Counted from the first letter of the stretch, positions 44,911 to 54,672 are shown. The stretch: 64,000 bases of DNA from UBA1141 sp963665155 (GCA_963665155.2 CAXXFI010000002.1:1054001-1118000); one strand, 5' to 3'. The notes: generated by a model from the sequence alone, not told the origin. Translations and numbers: made by a program.

Positions 44911-45606
44911 CTACTCTGCGACCAATGCAAACCTGGCGCTTCGGCCAGCGAACCAGTTGCGCAGCCAGACAAGGCCCAGCAGCGCCATGGCGCCGAACAA
45001 ATAACTGCCCACCACATCGCTGGGGTAGTGGACCCCCAGATAAACGCGGGAGGCCCCCACCGCCAATATTAACAAGGCCAACCCGACTTGTATGGCACGC
45101 CGTAGCTTGACTGGCCGGATCAAATCGCCAGCCAGGACAATCAAAAGGCCACCGAACACCATTGCGAATAGCGCATGGCCGCTGGGAAAGCTCAGGCTAC
45201 TGGGTTCCGAACCGAGAACGAAAAAATCAGGTCTTGCCCTGCCCACCACATCTTTTAACAGCAGCCCGGCCACGACAGGAGCAGCGCTGATCAACACTAC
45301 TAGGGCGTCTATGCGCCGCCCGATGAACATCAGCATTGCTATCAGTCCAACCATCAAAGCGACAGAGACTATCTGACCGCCCAGGGTTGTGACCGCTAAG
45401 GCAGCGGATTCCAGCCACTGGCTCTCGGTGCTGCGAAAACCCTCCAAAGCACCTTGATCACCGGGAAACGTTGCCCATGCCGCCGCAAAAACAAAAATCA
45501 GCAAGGTTGAAATGAGGCCGATGCAAGTCAAGCACAATTTCCATCTCAACCGCCAGAAGGGCTCAGGCGCTCCGGATGTATGTAAATTCCTCACCCGTTC
45601 AAGCAT
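44911..45606 (-). CDS. PAP2-family phosphatase
   Basis: 231 residues with six hydrophobic segments and the three PAP2 motifs: KDVVGRARP, PSGHA and SRVYLGVHYPSDVVGS (catalytic His in each of the last two). Such enzymes dephosphorylate undecaprenyl-pyrophosphate or phosphatidate. Membrane bound, active site facing outward. Possibly co-transcribed with CvpA (78-base gap). Confidence 0.92.
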   Translation of the reverse strand: MLERVRNLHTSGAPEPFWRLRWKLCLTCIGLISTLLIFVFAAAWATFPGDQGALEGFRSTESQWLESAALAVTTLGGQIVSVALMVGLIAMLMFIGRRIDALVVLISAAPVVAGLLLKDVVGRARPDFFVLGSEPSSLSFPSGHALFAMVFGGLLIVLAGDLIRPVKLRRAIQVGLALLILAVGASRVYLGVHYPSDVVGSYLFGAMALLGLVWLRNWFAGRSARFALVAE

Positions 45607-45862
45607 TTGACGCTGTTTTTAACTTTCCGGAGCAGGCCTTATGGCCGGATACTATTTTATTAGGTTTAACCAGACTGTTGCCAGGCATCATACTATGCGT
45701 TTTGGGCATATATTTGATTACGTACCGCTGGGTCAACTAGATTTTACTGTATAGATACCAACTTTAATTGGCAAGCCGCTGTGGCGCTAACGCCGGTGCT
45801 ATAATGCGTTTTGGCTTCGCTCTGGCGCAATATCTCAATCGGCTCAGCGGGGAGTAAATCCC

Positions 45863-46540
45863 ATCGGCAGAATCAGTGTAATCGCCATCGACGGGCCGGT
45901 AGCCGCCGGGAAAACGGTGGTCGCCCGTTCGCTGGCCCAGCGGCTGGAATACAAGTACCTGGATACAGGGGTAATGTACCGGGCAATAACCTGGCTGTCC
46001 CTTAAAGCAGGCATCGCCGTGGATGACGAATTAGGATTGGGCGCTTTGGCCGAAGATCATCCCGTGATACTGGAAGGAGAAAACAGCGACCAAGTGCGGG
46101 TCGGGGGGCATCTGCTTGGAACGGAGCTTCGGGATTCCAAAGTCACCGGGCTGGTATCTTTGGTATCACGGGTCTCTGCGGTGCGCAGGGCCCTGGTACG
46201 CCAGCAGCGGTTGATCAGCGATCAAGGTGATATCATCATGGCGGGTCGGGACATTGGCACTGTGGTCCTTCCCGCAGCGGATTTGAAGGTGTTTCTGAAC
46301 GCCTCACCTGAAGTGCGGGCCCGACGCCGATGGCAAGAAATGCGGGAAAAGGGACAAGATGTGGCCTTCGATCAGGTGTTCCGGGAGACTGTGGCCAGGG
46401 ACGAACTCGACACTCTTAGGGCCGACTCTCCGTTGGCGCCAGCCCCGGACGCGCTATGTGTGGACACCGATAATACCAGCGCGGAACAGGTAGTCGAAGA
46501 TCTCTTGGCGCATATTAACCGGCTAAGTAAGCAAAAATAG
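45863..46540 (+). CDS. cmk: cytidylate kinase, apparent ATC start
   Basis: CMP kinase of about 225 residues, phosphorylating CMP/dCMP. The P-loop IAIDGPVAAGKT, the LDTGVMYRAIT motif and GRDIGTVVLP with ASPEVRARRR are all present. No ATG, GTG or TTG occurs upstream of the P-loop in this frame. The only good ribosome site (GGGGAG at 45850-45854) is followed eight bases on by ATC, whose position matches the initiator of relatives (M/I-GRISVIAIDG). Either a rare ATC start or an ATG-to-ATC change. The GTG at 45917 would lose the P-loop. Two bases before plsC. Confidence 0.9.
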   Translation: MGRISVIAIDGPVAAGKTVVARSLAQRLEYKYLDTGVMYRAITWLSLKAGIAVDDELGLGALAEDHPVILEGENSDQVRVGGHLLGTELRDSKVTGLVSLVSRVSAVRRALVRQQRLISDQGDIIMAGRDIGTVVLPAADLKVFLNASPEVRARRRWQEMREKGQDVAFDQVFRETVARDELDTLRADSPLAPAPDALCVDTDNTSAEQVVEDLLAHINRLSKQK

Positions 46541-46541
46541 C

Positions 46542-47234
46542 ATGACGTGGCAATACGTATTAGGCCGGTCCATGGCCCGCTTCTGCTTTAACAACCTGGG
46601 CCGCATGGAAGTTACTGGGCGTGAATGCGTGCCTCCTTACGGGCCGCTGATCGTCGTCTCCAACCATTTATCATTCACCGACCCACCGCTCCTAGTCGCC
46701 AGCATCCGGAGACCGCTCCACTTTATTGGTAAACAAGAGTTGTTTGCCAACCCGGTAACTAGATATCTAATGAACAGCTTCAATGTCTCTTCATTCAATC
46801 GTTCCGGGGTTGGTCTGGATGCGGTAAAGACATTGCTTCGAATGTTAGCCGAGGACAAAGCGGTGGTGATTTTCCCCGAGGGACATCGCAGCGAGGCCCA
46901 TTCCTTGCAAGTGGGCATGCTGGGAGTCGTTTATTTAGCGATGAAATCCCAAGCGCCAATCCTACCGGTGGGCCTCACCGGCACCGAAAATGTCAAGGCT
47001 TGGAGGATGCCTGTGCCGCTGCACCGGCTCCATGCCAACATCGGTCAACCCTTTTCCCTTCCCGTTGTCGAGGGTCCGGTGAGTAAAGCGGTAATGAACA
47101 GCATCCTGACCATGATCATGAGCCGTATCGCAGCTTTACTTCCGGAGTCGTACCGGGGCGTTTACTCCGAAGGCGTAAGTGGAAGGACGGGCGTCCCGGA
47201 GTCAGCCGAAAGCATCCCACCAGCAAATCGATAG
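46542..47234 (+). CDS. plsC: 1-acyl-sn-glycerol-3-phosphate acyltransferase
   Basis: 230 residues of the PlsC family, making phosphatidic acid. Catalytic HX4D motif NHLSFTD (His at residue 42) and the substrate motif FPEGHRS at 111-117. Further IPVG-like LPVGLTGTEN. Start ATG is one base after the cmk stop, so coupled. The cmk-plsC pair is common in bacteria. Confidence 0.93.
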   Translation: MTWQYVLGRSMARFCFNNLGRMEVTGRECVPPYGPLIVVSNHLSFTDPPLLVASIRRPLHFIGKQELFANPVTRYLMNSFNVSSFNRSGVGLDAVKTLLRMLAEDKAVVIFPEGHRSEAHSLQVGMLGVVYLAMKSQAPILPVGLTGTENVKAWRMPVPLHRLHANIGQPFSLPVVEGPVSKAVMNSILTMIMSRIAALLPESYRGVYSEGVSGRTGVPESAESIPPANR

Positions 47235-47334
47235 CAATGATCTCAAAGCATTTGCGAAATGCATGTGCAGAAATTTTTGGCAACCCCTGAGAAGAGTTAA
47301 TAATCCCACCAACTATGCGATGATGGAGAACCTT

Positions 47335-47553
47335 ATGCAGCAGGCCGCAAAATTCGGAATTTACCTGAACTCCAAAGAAAACCAAGTGGTGCGAATCAAC
47401 TCACCCTATTGGATTCCAGAAGAGCCCGACTGGGTTTTTCTGACGAATGAGGTCAACGCAACACTCTTGGACATCCGGAATATGGCCCAAGAGCAGGGCA
47501 ATTCCACAGAACCTCAGGCCATTGTATGGGGCACTATTCCACTGTTGGACTGA
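47335..47553 (+). CDS. small hypothetical protein
   Basis: 72 residues from the ATG at 47335 (GGAG upstream). The frame runs further 5' into plsC. Contains a mixed helical/beta pattern (RINSPYWIPEEPDWVFLTNEVN, NMAQEQGNS) with no recognised motif. Coding-like composition and position between plsC and dgt are the only support. Confidence 0.4.
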   Translation: MQQAAKFGIYLNSKENQVVRINSPYWIPEEPDWVFLTNEVNATLLDIRNMAQEQGNSTEPQAIVWGTIPLLD

Positions 47554-47765
47554 ACGCCTGGCGGTAATGACCAGAAATGCCGCCGGATCACCTTTATTTC
47601 CCCATTGATCAGGTATGGCGACCAAGTACGGCAACAGTGTTGCTGAGGAACAAGGTCTGGCTGCGACGGCGCATACGCCGGGCCCAAATCTAAGTTTGAA
47701 ACAGGTGTAAACTCGCCGCATAGGCAGGACCCGACTCACTCTAAGAAGAGAGCAAAGCTGTAGAA

Positions 47766-48902
47766 TTGCATACCAACCCTCAGATCGACTCGATCATACA
47801 AGAGCGCTTGGAGAACCTGGAGGAGGGCTTGTCGCCCTATGCCAGCCGCACCAAATCCTCACGAGGGCGGGAACGGCCCGAGACGCCCAGTCCCCTGCGC
47901 ACCGAGTATCAGAGGGATCGGGACCGTATCATCCATACCAAGGCGTTCAGAAGGCTAAAGCACAAGACCCAGGTATTTATCGCCCCCGCCGGAGACCACT
48001 ACGTTACCCGTCTGACCCACACCCTTGAGGTGGCCCAGATTGGCCGGACAATCGCCCGGGCGTTGAACCTCAACGAAGACTTGACCGAGGCCATGGCCCA
48101 CGGTCACGATTTGGGTCACACCCCTTTCGGCCATGTGGGAGAAGATACCCTGGACCAAATCTCCAGCGCAGGTTTTACTCACAGCGCCCAGAGCTTGCGC
48201 ATCGTGGAATCGCTTGAGAAGGACGGCCAAGGTCTGAACCTCACCTGGGAAGTCCGGCAGGGTATAGCGAGCCATTCCAAGGCCAGGGGAGATTTCCTGG
48301 CCGCCGAAATGGTGGACGTTAGCGGAGAATCATTGACCCTGGAAGCCCAAATCCTACGTCTGGCGGATTCGGTGGCTTATCTAAACCACGACATTGCCGA
48401 CGCTTTGAGGTCGGGCATACTCCGGGAATCCGATCTGCCTCAAGAAGTCAACCGTATACTGGGACGTTCCCACGCCCAGCGGATAAATGCCCTGGTAACC
48501 GACGCCGTTTATGCGTCTTGGCCAGCATCCGGCGCTTCCCAGGCGACAGATGGGGAACCCGAGGAAACTGGAACTCCGGCTGTTACGCCGACAATTAGCT
48601 TGAGTCCAGAAACCCGCGATGCCATGATGCAGTTGCGGGAATTCATGTTCGAACGGGTTTACTTGCCCTTGGGACGGAGCGTAGAGGCGGAAGCGGCACG
48701 AGAGGTGGTCAGAGTTCTCTTCTTGTATTTTCTCAGTAACCCCGAAGAGGTGCCGCCGCCCTACTTTGGCCCGGACACGACGCCGGAGCAAGCGGCTATA
48801 GACTATCTGTCAGGCATGACCGACCACTATGCGATTCGAATGGCGGAGCGCATTAAGCCGGGAGTGAGCCGCAACCTGTTTGGCAGCGTGCCGTTACTCT
48901 AG
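47766..48902 (+). CDS. dGTPase-like HD phosphohydrolase
   Basis: 378 residues. HD-domain metal motif: RLTHTLEVAQIG (first His), then AHGHDLGHTPFGHVGE (HD pair), and later DSVAYLNHDIADAL. The N-terminal RTEYQRDRDRIIHTKAFRRLKHKTQVF identifies the dNTP triphosphohydrolase family (Dgt type 2). Start codon TTG at 47766. The loop at residues 255-275 is enriched in Gly, Glu and Pro. Controls dNTP pools. Confidence 0.92.
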   Translation: MHTNPQIDSIIQERLENLEEGLSPYASRTKSSRGRERPETPSPLRTEYQRDRDRIIHTKAFRRLKHKTQVFIAPAGDHYVTRLTHTLEVAQIGRTIARALNLNEDLTEAMAHGHDLGHTPFGHVGEDTLDQISSAGFTHSAQSLRIVESLEKDGQGLNLTWEVRQGIASHSKARGDFLAAEMVDVSGESLTLEAQILRLADSVAYLNHDIADALRSGILRESDLPQEVNRILGRSHAQRINALVTDAVYASWPASGASQATDGEPEETGTPAVTPTISLSPETRDAMMQLREFMFERVYLPLGRSVEAEAAREVVRVLFLYFLSNPEEVPPPYFGPDTTPEQAAIDYLSGMTDHYAIRMAERIKPGVSRNLFGSVPLL

Positions 48903-49360
48903 TACTCCACTCGTTAAACCGATTACAATCTCGCTTAACCTCAGCCATTTGGCAAGTCCTAGGCTACTACTTTCGTGGCGAGAGGTCGTTCTCTCCCTGT
49001 TACGAAGGCTGACAGGGGTAGGTATTTACTGAGCCGCGAGCAAAACGCCGGATTTTGCCACCAATAAATCCCCCTTTCTAAAAGGGGGATTTAGGGGGAT
49101 TTCGCCCCGCCGCATACCTTGTCTCATCGACAGCGGCAAAGCTAACACCAATTTTGGCGGGACTCCTAGGAAAATAGCCCTATATGCTCCGACTTGATTA
49201 TTCTGAGCGGGGAGAAATCCCCCCAACCCCCTTTACGAAAAGGGGGCTTTTGAGGATTTTCACTCGTGAGAATGTAGTTTGAGCATTTACCTACCCCTGT
49301 CAGCCTTACGAAAGCGGAGATTAAGAGGGAGTAGCACCAGATGATCAGAATCGACAACCG
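48903..49360. other. intergenic region with large palindromic element
   Basis: 458 bases between convergent genes, mostly occupied by the 303-bp inverted-repeat structure at 49005-49307. No gene seen. Confidence 0.5.
49005..49307. mobile_element. 303-bp palindromic miniature element
   Basis: Perfect 20-bp terminal inverted repeats AAGGCTGACAGGGGTAGGTA (49005-49024) and complement (49288-49307). Inside are two palindromes of the AAATCCCCC-TTT-GGGGGATTT type (about 49064-49100 and 49207-49250), oriented as mirror images. No coding content. Confidence 0.8.
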
Positions 49361-50527
49361 CTAAGCTTTGTTGGCCCAACCGGGAAACTCCGGCATCACT
49401 TCCTCGGCAAACATGGTTAGTTGGTCTTTGAACACCTTTCGGGACATGCCCATGACGGCACCCACATTTACCCGCTCGACTCCCGGATATTCCTCTTCAA
49501 CCTTTTTCAAATGATCGATGATTAGCTCGGCAGGGCCGCAAAGCCAGATGCCAGCATCGGCTGCTTCTTCAAGGGTCGGCAGCGCTGCGCCTTGGATCTG
49601 CATTGGGTTGGCCACGGCCTCCACTTGGTCCGGGTTGATGGCCATGAGTCCCAAGGGTGCCGCAAACTTCATCGCCTCTTCGAAGTAGGGGCGTGCCTGC
49701 TGAATCGCCTTTTCTTTTGTTTCGGCTATAAAAAAGCGATAGCCAAAAGCCACGTCTTGACCACCTTTCAATTCCCGCCCGTATTTTGCCGACGCTTCCT
49801 GATACATCTCAACCCGCTCTTTTATACGGGATGCGGGTGTGCCGGATATTAACGGCTTGATTCCCATCTTGGCCATGAATTCGATGCCCCGGGGGTTGCC
49901 GCTAACCAAAGGTTGCCAGACCTCCACGGGCTGGTTGATTGGCCGGGGAACCAAGGACAGTTTTTCCAGCGTGTAGCCTCGGTAGGGAACCTTTGCCGGA
50001 ATCTGGTAATGCTTGCCGTGGTGGGAAAAGGACTCTTCCTGGAACGCTTTGAGAATAACCTCGACCTGCTCCTCAAAAAGCTCCCGGTTGGCATCACCGT
50101 CGATCATGGGCGAACCGAAGGTTTCCACTTCCCGGGTGTGATATCCCCGTCCGACGCCGAAAATTACCCGGCCTTTGGTCAAGATGTCGGCCATGGCAAA
50201 ATCCTCGGCCAAGCGTAACGGATGCCACATGGGAGCAATGTTAAACCCGCAGCCAAAGCGCAACCTTTCCGTCTGGGTGGCCAGGTACAAACTCAGCATC
50301 ATCAGGTTGGGGATGCCTTCATAACCTTCTGGCTGGAAATGGTGCTCGGCCATCCAGAACTCGTCGTATCTCAGCTTCTCCAAGTGCCGGGCGAAATCCA
50401 AAGCCCAATCCAGCGTGCCCGCCAAGGCCTCGTTAGAATAGCACCGGTCATTGGCCGGAGTGCCTTGAAAGCCAATGCCATCTTCAACTACATGACCAGC
50501 ATAGGACGCGGAAAAATTGGTGATCAT
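49361..50527 (-). CDS. LLM-class flavin-dependent monooxygenase
   Basis: 388 residues of the luciferase-like monooxygenase superfamily (TIM-barrel, FMNH2 or F420 dependent). Visible motifs: DEFWMAEHHFQPEGYEG, GCGFNIAPMWHPLRLAEDFAM, KGRVIFGVGRGYHTREVE. These enzymes hydroxylate or insert oxygen into small organics and are numerous in SAR202-type genomes. GGAGG precedes the ATG. It lies downstream of, and may be read with, the SDR/MaoC genes, though the hairpin at 50629 intervenes. Confidence 0.9.
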   Translation of the reverse strand: MITNFSASYAGHVVEDGIGFQGTPANDRCYSNEALAGTLDWALDFARHLEKLRYDEFWMAEHHFQPEGYEGIPNLMMLSLYLATQTERLRFGCGFNIAPMWHPLRLAEDFAMADILTKGRVIFGVGRGYHTREVETFGSPMIDGDANRELFEEQVEVILKAFQEESFSHHGKHYQIPAKVPYRGYTLEKLSLVPRPINQPVEVWQPLVSGNPRGIEFMAKMGIKPLISGTPASRIKERVEMYQEASAKYGRELKGGQDVAFGYRFFIAETKEKAIQQARPYFEEAMKFAAPLGLMAINPDQVEAVANPMQIQGAALPTLEEAADAGIWLCGPAELIIDHLKKVEEEYPGVERVNVGAVMGMSRKVFKDQLTMFAEEVMPEFPGWANKA

Positions 50528-50628
50528 ACCAGCCTCCAGGAATGCGGCGAGATTACGCGCCGGAATTTGAATATGGAACCCACTTCAAAGAGATGCTCAA
50601 CGACCTTCTCAATGAACTGCTCAACAAA

Positions 50629-50652
50629 AGGCCGTGTTGAGCAACACGGCCT
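50629..50652 (-). terminator. hairpin after the SDR operon
   Basis: 11-bp stem (50629-50639 with 50642-50652), AGGCCGTGTTG, followed on the minus strand by TTTTG. Probably ends the leftward SDR/MaoC transcript. Confidence 0.7.
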
Positions 50653-50703
50653 CTGTGTATTCAACGCACTAAAGTAAAGAACCGGAAATTAAAGAACTGG
50701 CTC

Positions 50704-51618
50704 CTACGCTGGGTTTTGGCTGGGCGCCGGGTTGAACAACTCGAAGCCCAAGGTTACCGGCACCACGCGGATGAGTTCTTCAACGGTCCATTTGCCGTCT
50801 TTCTGAATGGTCTTTACCGGCTCCGGCTCGTTCAAGAGCGTGATGAGCCCTTCCGTGACGTGGAAGACGTGGCCGTTCACATGGGCCGCTTCGTCGGACG
50901 CCAGCCAGGTTACCATGGGAGCAATGTCGTCGGGCCCTCCGCGCAATGTGCTAGAGGCTCCGGTGATCCCTCTGGCCGCCCTCAATTCCCTGGCTTCATC
51001 GGGTACGCTGGTGGTCATGCGGGTGGCGGCGCTGGGCGAAATGGAATTTGCTGTTACGCCGTAACGGCCCATGTCCCTGGCCACAACCCTGGTGAAGCCA
51101 GCGATGCCGTCTTTCGCAGCGCCGTAGTTGCATTGGCCGGAGTTTCCATAGAGTCCGGAGGTGGAGCTAAATGTGATTACCCGGCCCGAACGCTGTTGTC
51201 GAAACAGAATGCAGGCGTTCTTGACGATGCTAAATGTGCCCTTCAAGTGGACGGAGATTACGTCGTCCCACTCCTCTTCCGCCATATTGAAAATCATCCG
51301 GTCCCGGAGGATTCCGGCGACGGTAACCACAATGTCTAGCTTGCCGAAGTTGTCCACGGCGGTCTGAATAATGCTTTCGCCGCCAGCCATGGTGGTCACT
51401 GACTCGGAACTGGCAACGGCCGTGCCGCCAGCCGCTCGGATTTCAGTCACCACCTGTTCAGCCACCGACTGGTCTTGGCCGGTGCCGTCCACGTTCACGC
51501 CCAGATCAACCACCACGACCTTGGCCCCTTCCTGGGCCATCAGCATGGCCACACCCCGACCGATTCCCCGGCCAGCGCCGGTCACTACCGCTACTTTATC
51601 TTGCAATAAGTTGGCCAT
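50704..51618 (-). CDS. short-chain dehydrogenase, paralogue 1
   Basis: 304-residue SDR. NAD(P)-binding TGAGRGIGRG near residue 14, DIVVTVAGIL, and catalytic Y-x3-K in NYGAAKDGIAG with an upstream Ser. Close paralogue of the SDR at 52274 (same GKLDIVVT.AGILRDRM.FNM segment). The layout resembles the dehydrogenase unit of multifunctional beta-oxidation enzymes. GAGGTGG precedes the ATG. Confidence 0.93.
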   Translation of the reverse strand: MANLLQDKVAVVTGAGRGIGRGVAMLMAQEGAKVVVVDLGVNVDGTGQDQSVAEQVVTEIRAAGGTAVASSESVTTMAGGESIIQTAVDNFGKLDIVVTVAGILRDRMIFNMAEEEWDDVISVHLKGTFSIVKNACILFRQQRSGRVITFSSTSGLYGNSGQCNYGAAKDGIAGFTRVVARDMGRYGVTANSISPSAATRMTTSVPDEARELRAARGITGASSTLRGGPDDIAPMVTWLASDEAAHVNGHVFHVTEGLITLLNEPEPVKTIQKDGKWTVEELIRVVPVTLGFELFNPAPSQNPA

Positions 51619-51753
51619 TAGAAAGCCACCTCGACTGATAATTATTTACTACTTTGTGAATTCGGTTTTGCCGCTTTTCTTTCAACAACTGTTTGTCGTC
51701 ATTGAAGGTCCGATCTACGGCTCAGCCACCTGTGCCGCCCAAGGCAGGCCGGA

Positions 51754-52245
51754 TCAATTAACCGCTTCCCACACTAACGTGTGGATGATGGAGTTTTTCT
51801 TGCCGACGAATGGCGGTGTCGTAAGAACCAATCGCTCGTCTTCGAACGAGTAGAAACGAGTCTGCGTACTCCCAACCCAATTGGGGAACAGGCTACCCTC
51901 TACGTAGTGGGTCAAGCTAGCTGCGTCTTCATCTACCTCATATTTGCCGTAGTAGGCTACGTAGCCTTCGAAAGCTGCCTTAATTTCTTCAGGTGCGCCT
52001 CTTAGAAGGTTTCCCGACTCGAACAATGGGCGCCCTTGACCTTGAATTTGCGCGATAAAATTCCCGTGGGGGTCGTAGACTAGCAGCCCTTCTGGTTTTT
52101 CTCCGTAAGGATGGATGACTCGCCCGTCGGAATAAACACCCACCGAGGAGATTAGCTTCCATGTCCCCTGAAGCCTTTGCTTGTCCGACAGGCTTTCTTG
52201 AGGAAGTCTGTCCCTCGACGAAACTTCTATGTGCCGTTGCGCCAT
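51754..52245 (-). CDS. lipocalin-like domain protein
   Basis: 163 residues. The lipocalin-like domain (PF13924 type) shows LQGTWKLISSVGVYSDGRV and GLLVYDPHGNFIAQI, then YYGKYEVDEDAASLTHYVEGSLFPNW. Eight-strand barrels of this family bind small hydrophobics. No signal peptide. Located between the two SDR paralogues. Confidence 0.85.
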   Translation of the reverse strand: MAQRHIEVSSRDRLPQESLSDKQRLQGTWKLISSVGVYSDGRVIHPYGEKPEGLLVYDPHGNFIAQIQGQGRPLFESGNLLRGAPEEIKAAFEGYVAYYGKYEVDEDAASLTHYVEGSLFPNWVGSTQTRFYSFEDERLVLTTPPFVGKKNSIIHTLVWEAVN

Positions 52246-52273
52246 TCAACCGCTCCTTTGTTAAGGCCCAGAC

Positions 52274-53203
52274 CTATTGCCTGGGCGCTTGCGCGGGCGC
52301 TGGATTGGGAATGTCCTTGGTGAGAACGTTTCTTGCCAAGGGAGCAAGCTCCTCCATGGTCCAATGACCGGAGGGGTTGTAAATGGCATTCAATGGTCTG
52401 GGCTGTGACACCAGAGACACCTGGTTGCCAAAGACCAAGAAGGTCTGAGCGTTGATATTGGCTGCGTAATCCGAAGCCAGGTAGCAAACGAATGGTGCAA
52501 TGTGTCCCGGGTCCAGGGAATTCAGGTCTTCTTCCCCGGCCAAGGGAGCAACTCCGCTCCGCTCCCGAATTTCAGCGGCGCTGTCGGGTATATCACCAAT
52601 CATGCGGGTGTAAGCCCTTGGCGCGATGGCGTTGGCCGTAACACCGTAGCGGCCCATGTCCCTGGCGACTACCTTGGTAAACCCGGCGATGCCCGACTTG
52701 GCTGCGCCGTAATTGGCCTGGCCCGAGTTGCCGAATAGACCCGATTCGGAGCTGAAGGTGATGATCCGGCCTGATCGTTGCTGTCGGAACAGGATGCAAG
52801 CATTCCTGACCACCGTGAAAGTGCCCTTCAGGTGAACGGCGATAACATCGTCCCACTCTTGCTCCGACATGTTAAACACCATGCGGTCTCGCAAGATGCC
52901 AGCGCAAGTCACGACAATATCCAATTTGCCGAAATTATCTATGGCCGTCTGGATTATCCTTTCGCCGCCGGACATGGACGTAACGGATTCGGTGCAAGCG
53001 ACGGCCATGCCCCCAGCCGCCTTGATCTCCTCTACAACCTGCTCGGCTATCGACTGGTCTTGACCGCTGCCATCCACGTTCACGCCTGGGTCCACCACCA
53101 CAACCTTGGCCCCTTCCTCGGCCATCAGCATGGCCACGCCGCGGCCAATTCCCCGACCGGAACCGGTAACAATGGCCACTTTATCTTTCAATGTATCCGT
53201 CAT
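52274..53203 (-). CDS. short-chain dehydrogenase, paralogue 2
   Basis: 309-residue SDR with TGSGRGIGRG, DIVVTCAGIL and the catalytic NYGAAKSGIAG. Near-identical core to the paralogue at 50704, but a divergent C-terminal third (DLNSLDPGHIAPFV), so the two may accept different substrates. A tandem duplication split by the lipocalin-like gene. Confidence 0.93.
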   Translation of the reverse strand: MTDTLKDKVAIVTGSGRGIGRGVAMLMAEEGAKVVVVDPGVNVDGSGQDQSIAEQVVEEIKAAGGMAVACTESVTSMSGGERIIQTAIDNFGKLDIVVTCAGILRDRMVFNMSEQEWDDVIAVHLKGTFTVVRNACILFRQQRSGRIITFSSESGLFGNSGQANYGAAKSGIAGFTKVVARDMGRYGVTANAIAPRAYTRMIGDIPDSAAEIRERSGVAPLAGEEDLNSLDPGHIAPFVCYLASDYAANINAQTFLVFGNQVSLVSQPRPLNAIYNPSGHWTMEELAPLARNVLTKDIPNPAPAQAPRQ

Positions 53204-53358
53204 AGCGCCTCCTCAGGCTACCCTAAAGGCTTTCAACAGCCGTATTCTAACAAACATATCAGACCAAGGCGCGGCCTATACCCTCAGAGGGACAAGCCGC
53301 GCCTAATCGAACCTACTTAATCGATGCTAAATATGAGAAACACCAAGTAATATCAACG

Positions 53359-53793
53359 CTAAGTACTGCGGGACGGCAACGCCACCGTGGCGGTTCCAGG
53401 GGTGGTCTTCTGAGACTCGGCGTTTTCAATCCAGATATCGCAGTCCACCAGATTAACGCCGTTCTCCTGATACTTTTTGGTGATTGTGCCCTTGGCGGTG
53501 ATCGGGCTTCCTGGCGAGTCCATGCCCCGATACTGGCAACCCAACCGTTTTAGCGTTCCTTCCGGACCCATCCACTTGGTCACCAAATGACCGAGAAAGG
53601 CATTCTTCAACGCGCCGTGCAGAATTACGGTGTCCAGACCCGTGCCCTGAGCGAAGTCCTTATCGTAGTGAATCTCGTAATAGTCCCCCGAAGCGCCAGC
53701 ATACTGCACCAACTGTCGCGTTGTGGGGTTCTTAACCAAGGGAGGCAGTTCAGCCCCTTCGGAAACATCTTCCCAATAAATTTGGTCTGGCAT
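53359..53793 (-). CDS. MaoC-like hot-dog hydratase
   Basis: 144 residues of the MaoC dehydratase family. SGDYYEIHYDKDFAQGTGLDTVILHGALKNAFLG holds the D-x4-H catalytic signature. Adds water to enoyl-CoA substrates. Next to a longer MaoC-type gene that may form its partner. Confidence 0.88.
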   Translation of the reverse strand: MPDQIYWEDVSEGAELPPLVKNPTTRQLVQYAGASGDYYEIHYDKDFAQGTGLDTVILHGALKNAFLGHLVTKWMGPEGTLKRLGCQYRGMDSPGSPITAKGTITKKYQENGVNLVDCDIWIENAESQKTTPGTATVALPSRST

Positions 53794-53898
53794 TTTAGCC
53801 CTCTTATTTAACTACAGTCGCATTAACGACGGTCGCGAATGACAGGCGGACGCGCGGTCACCGCTACTGTAATTTCTGCTCATAAATCGTCTAGTATC

Positions 53899-54363
53899 TT
53901 AATGCCTGTATCTGATGGAGGTATTGGTCTGGGTGGCAGCTATTTCTCCCCGCTGGTTCCGGTAGGTAATCATAACGGTCATGAATACCATCACACCCAG
54001 CCGACCGGTTCGCTCGGACAAATCTTCAATCTTGCCCACGGCGGTTATTGTGTCTCCTGCCTTGATCGGCGCGAAATATTCCCACTCGCTGCCGCCGTCC
54101 AGAAGCCTTTCCAAAGCCAAGTCGAAGGGCAGTTCCGGCCTGACGGCTGTTAACGTGCGCATAAATGTTGGGGGTGCGATCAATGCGCCGTGGGGACCAT
54201 TTGCGGCGGCCTCTTCATCGTTGAAAAACGGGTTGTCGTCACCAATCGCTTGGGCGAACTTGATGATTGCGCCCTTCTCGATCTCGGCGGTAACCGGTGG
54301 AGTCTCAAGGCCAATCGCTTGTTGGCGCATTTCTTCTGTGAACAACGGAACGGAAGTGGACAC
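53899..54363 (-). CDS. MaoC-like N-terminal domain hydratase (FAS1-type)
   Basis: 154 residues of the MaoC N-terminal/FAS1-like dehydratase type: FAQAIGDDNPFFNDEEAA, ALIAPPTFMRTL, and GSEWEYFAPIKAGDTITA. It lacks the complete D-x4-H pair, as in non-catalytic partners of HadAB-type heterodimers; the neighbour at 53359 has it. The GTG start at 54363 follows GGGAGGG; the longer frame to 54393 has no such site. Confidence 0.85.
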   Translation of the reverse strand: MSTSVPLFTEEMRQQAIGLETPPVTAEIEKGAIIKFAQAIGDDNPFFNDEEAAANGPHGALIAPPTFMRTLTAVRPELPFDLALERLLDGGSEWEYFAPIKAGDTITAVGKIEDLSERTGRLGVMVFMTVMITYRNQRGEIAATQTNTSIRYRH

Positions 54364-54672
54364 GAAAACCCTCCCTGCCTGTTGGCAGGCCAAAGTCTAC
54401 CGCCGCCGGTTGGCCGTGTCAAGAATCGGGGGCGGGCGCACCAATTTACACCCGGAAATAGGTTCAGTCACAAGACCATTCGCCGCCGGTTCCGGGTGCA
54501 AACCCGAGCGCAAAACCCAGGCCATAATTATCGTTTGACACGGGTTGGACACGGCTTGGACACACGTTGGACACGCTTCATTAATCGAGATATAGTTTGG
54601 GAGTTACCCCTAAGTTAGGTGCAAATTTCCGCCTGTCCAGGCACCTTTTGACCAGGTAGTGGGAGGATCAAC

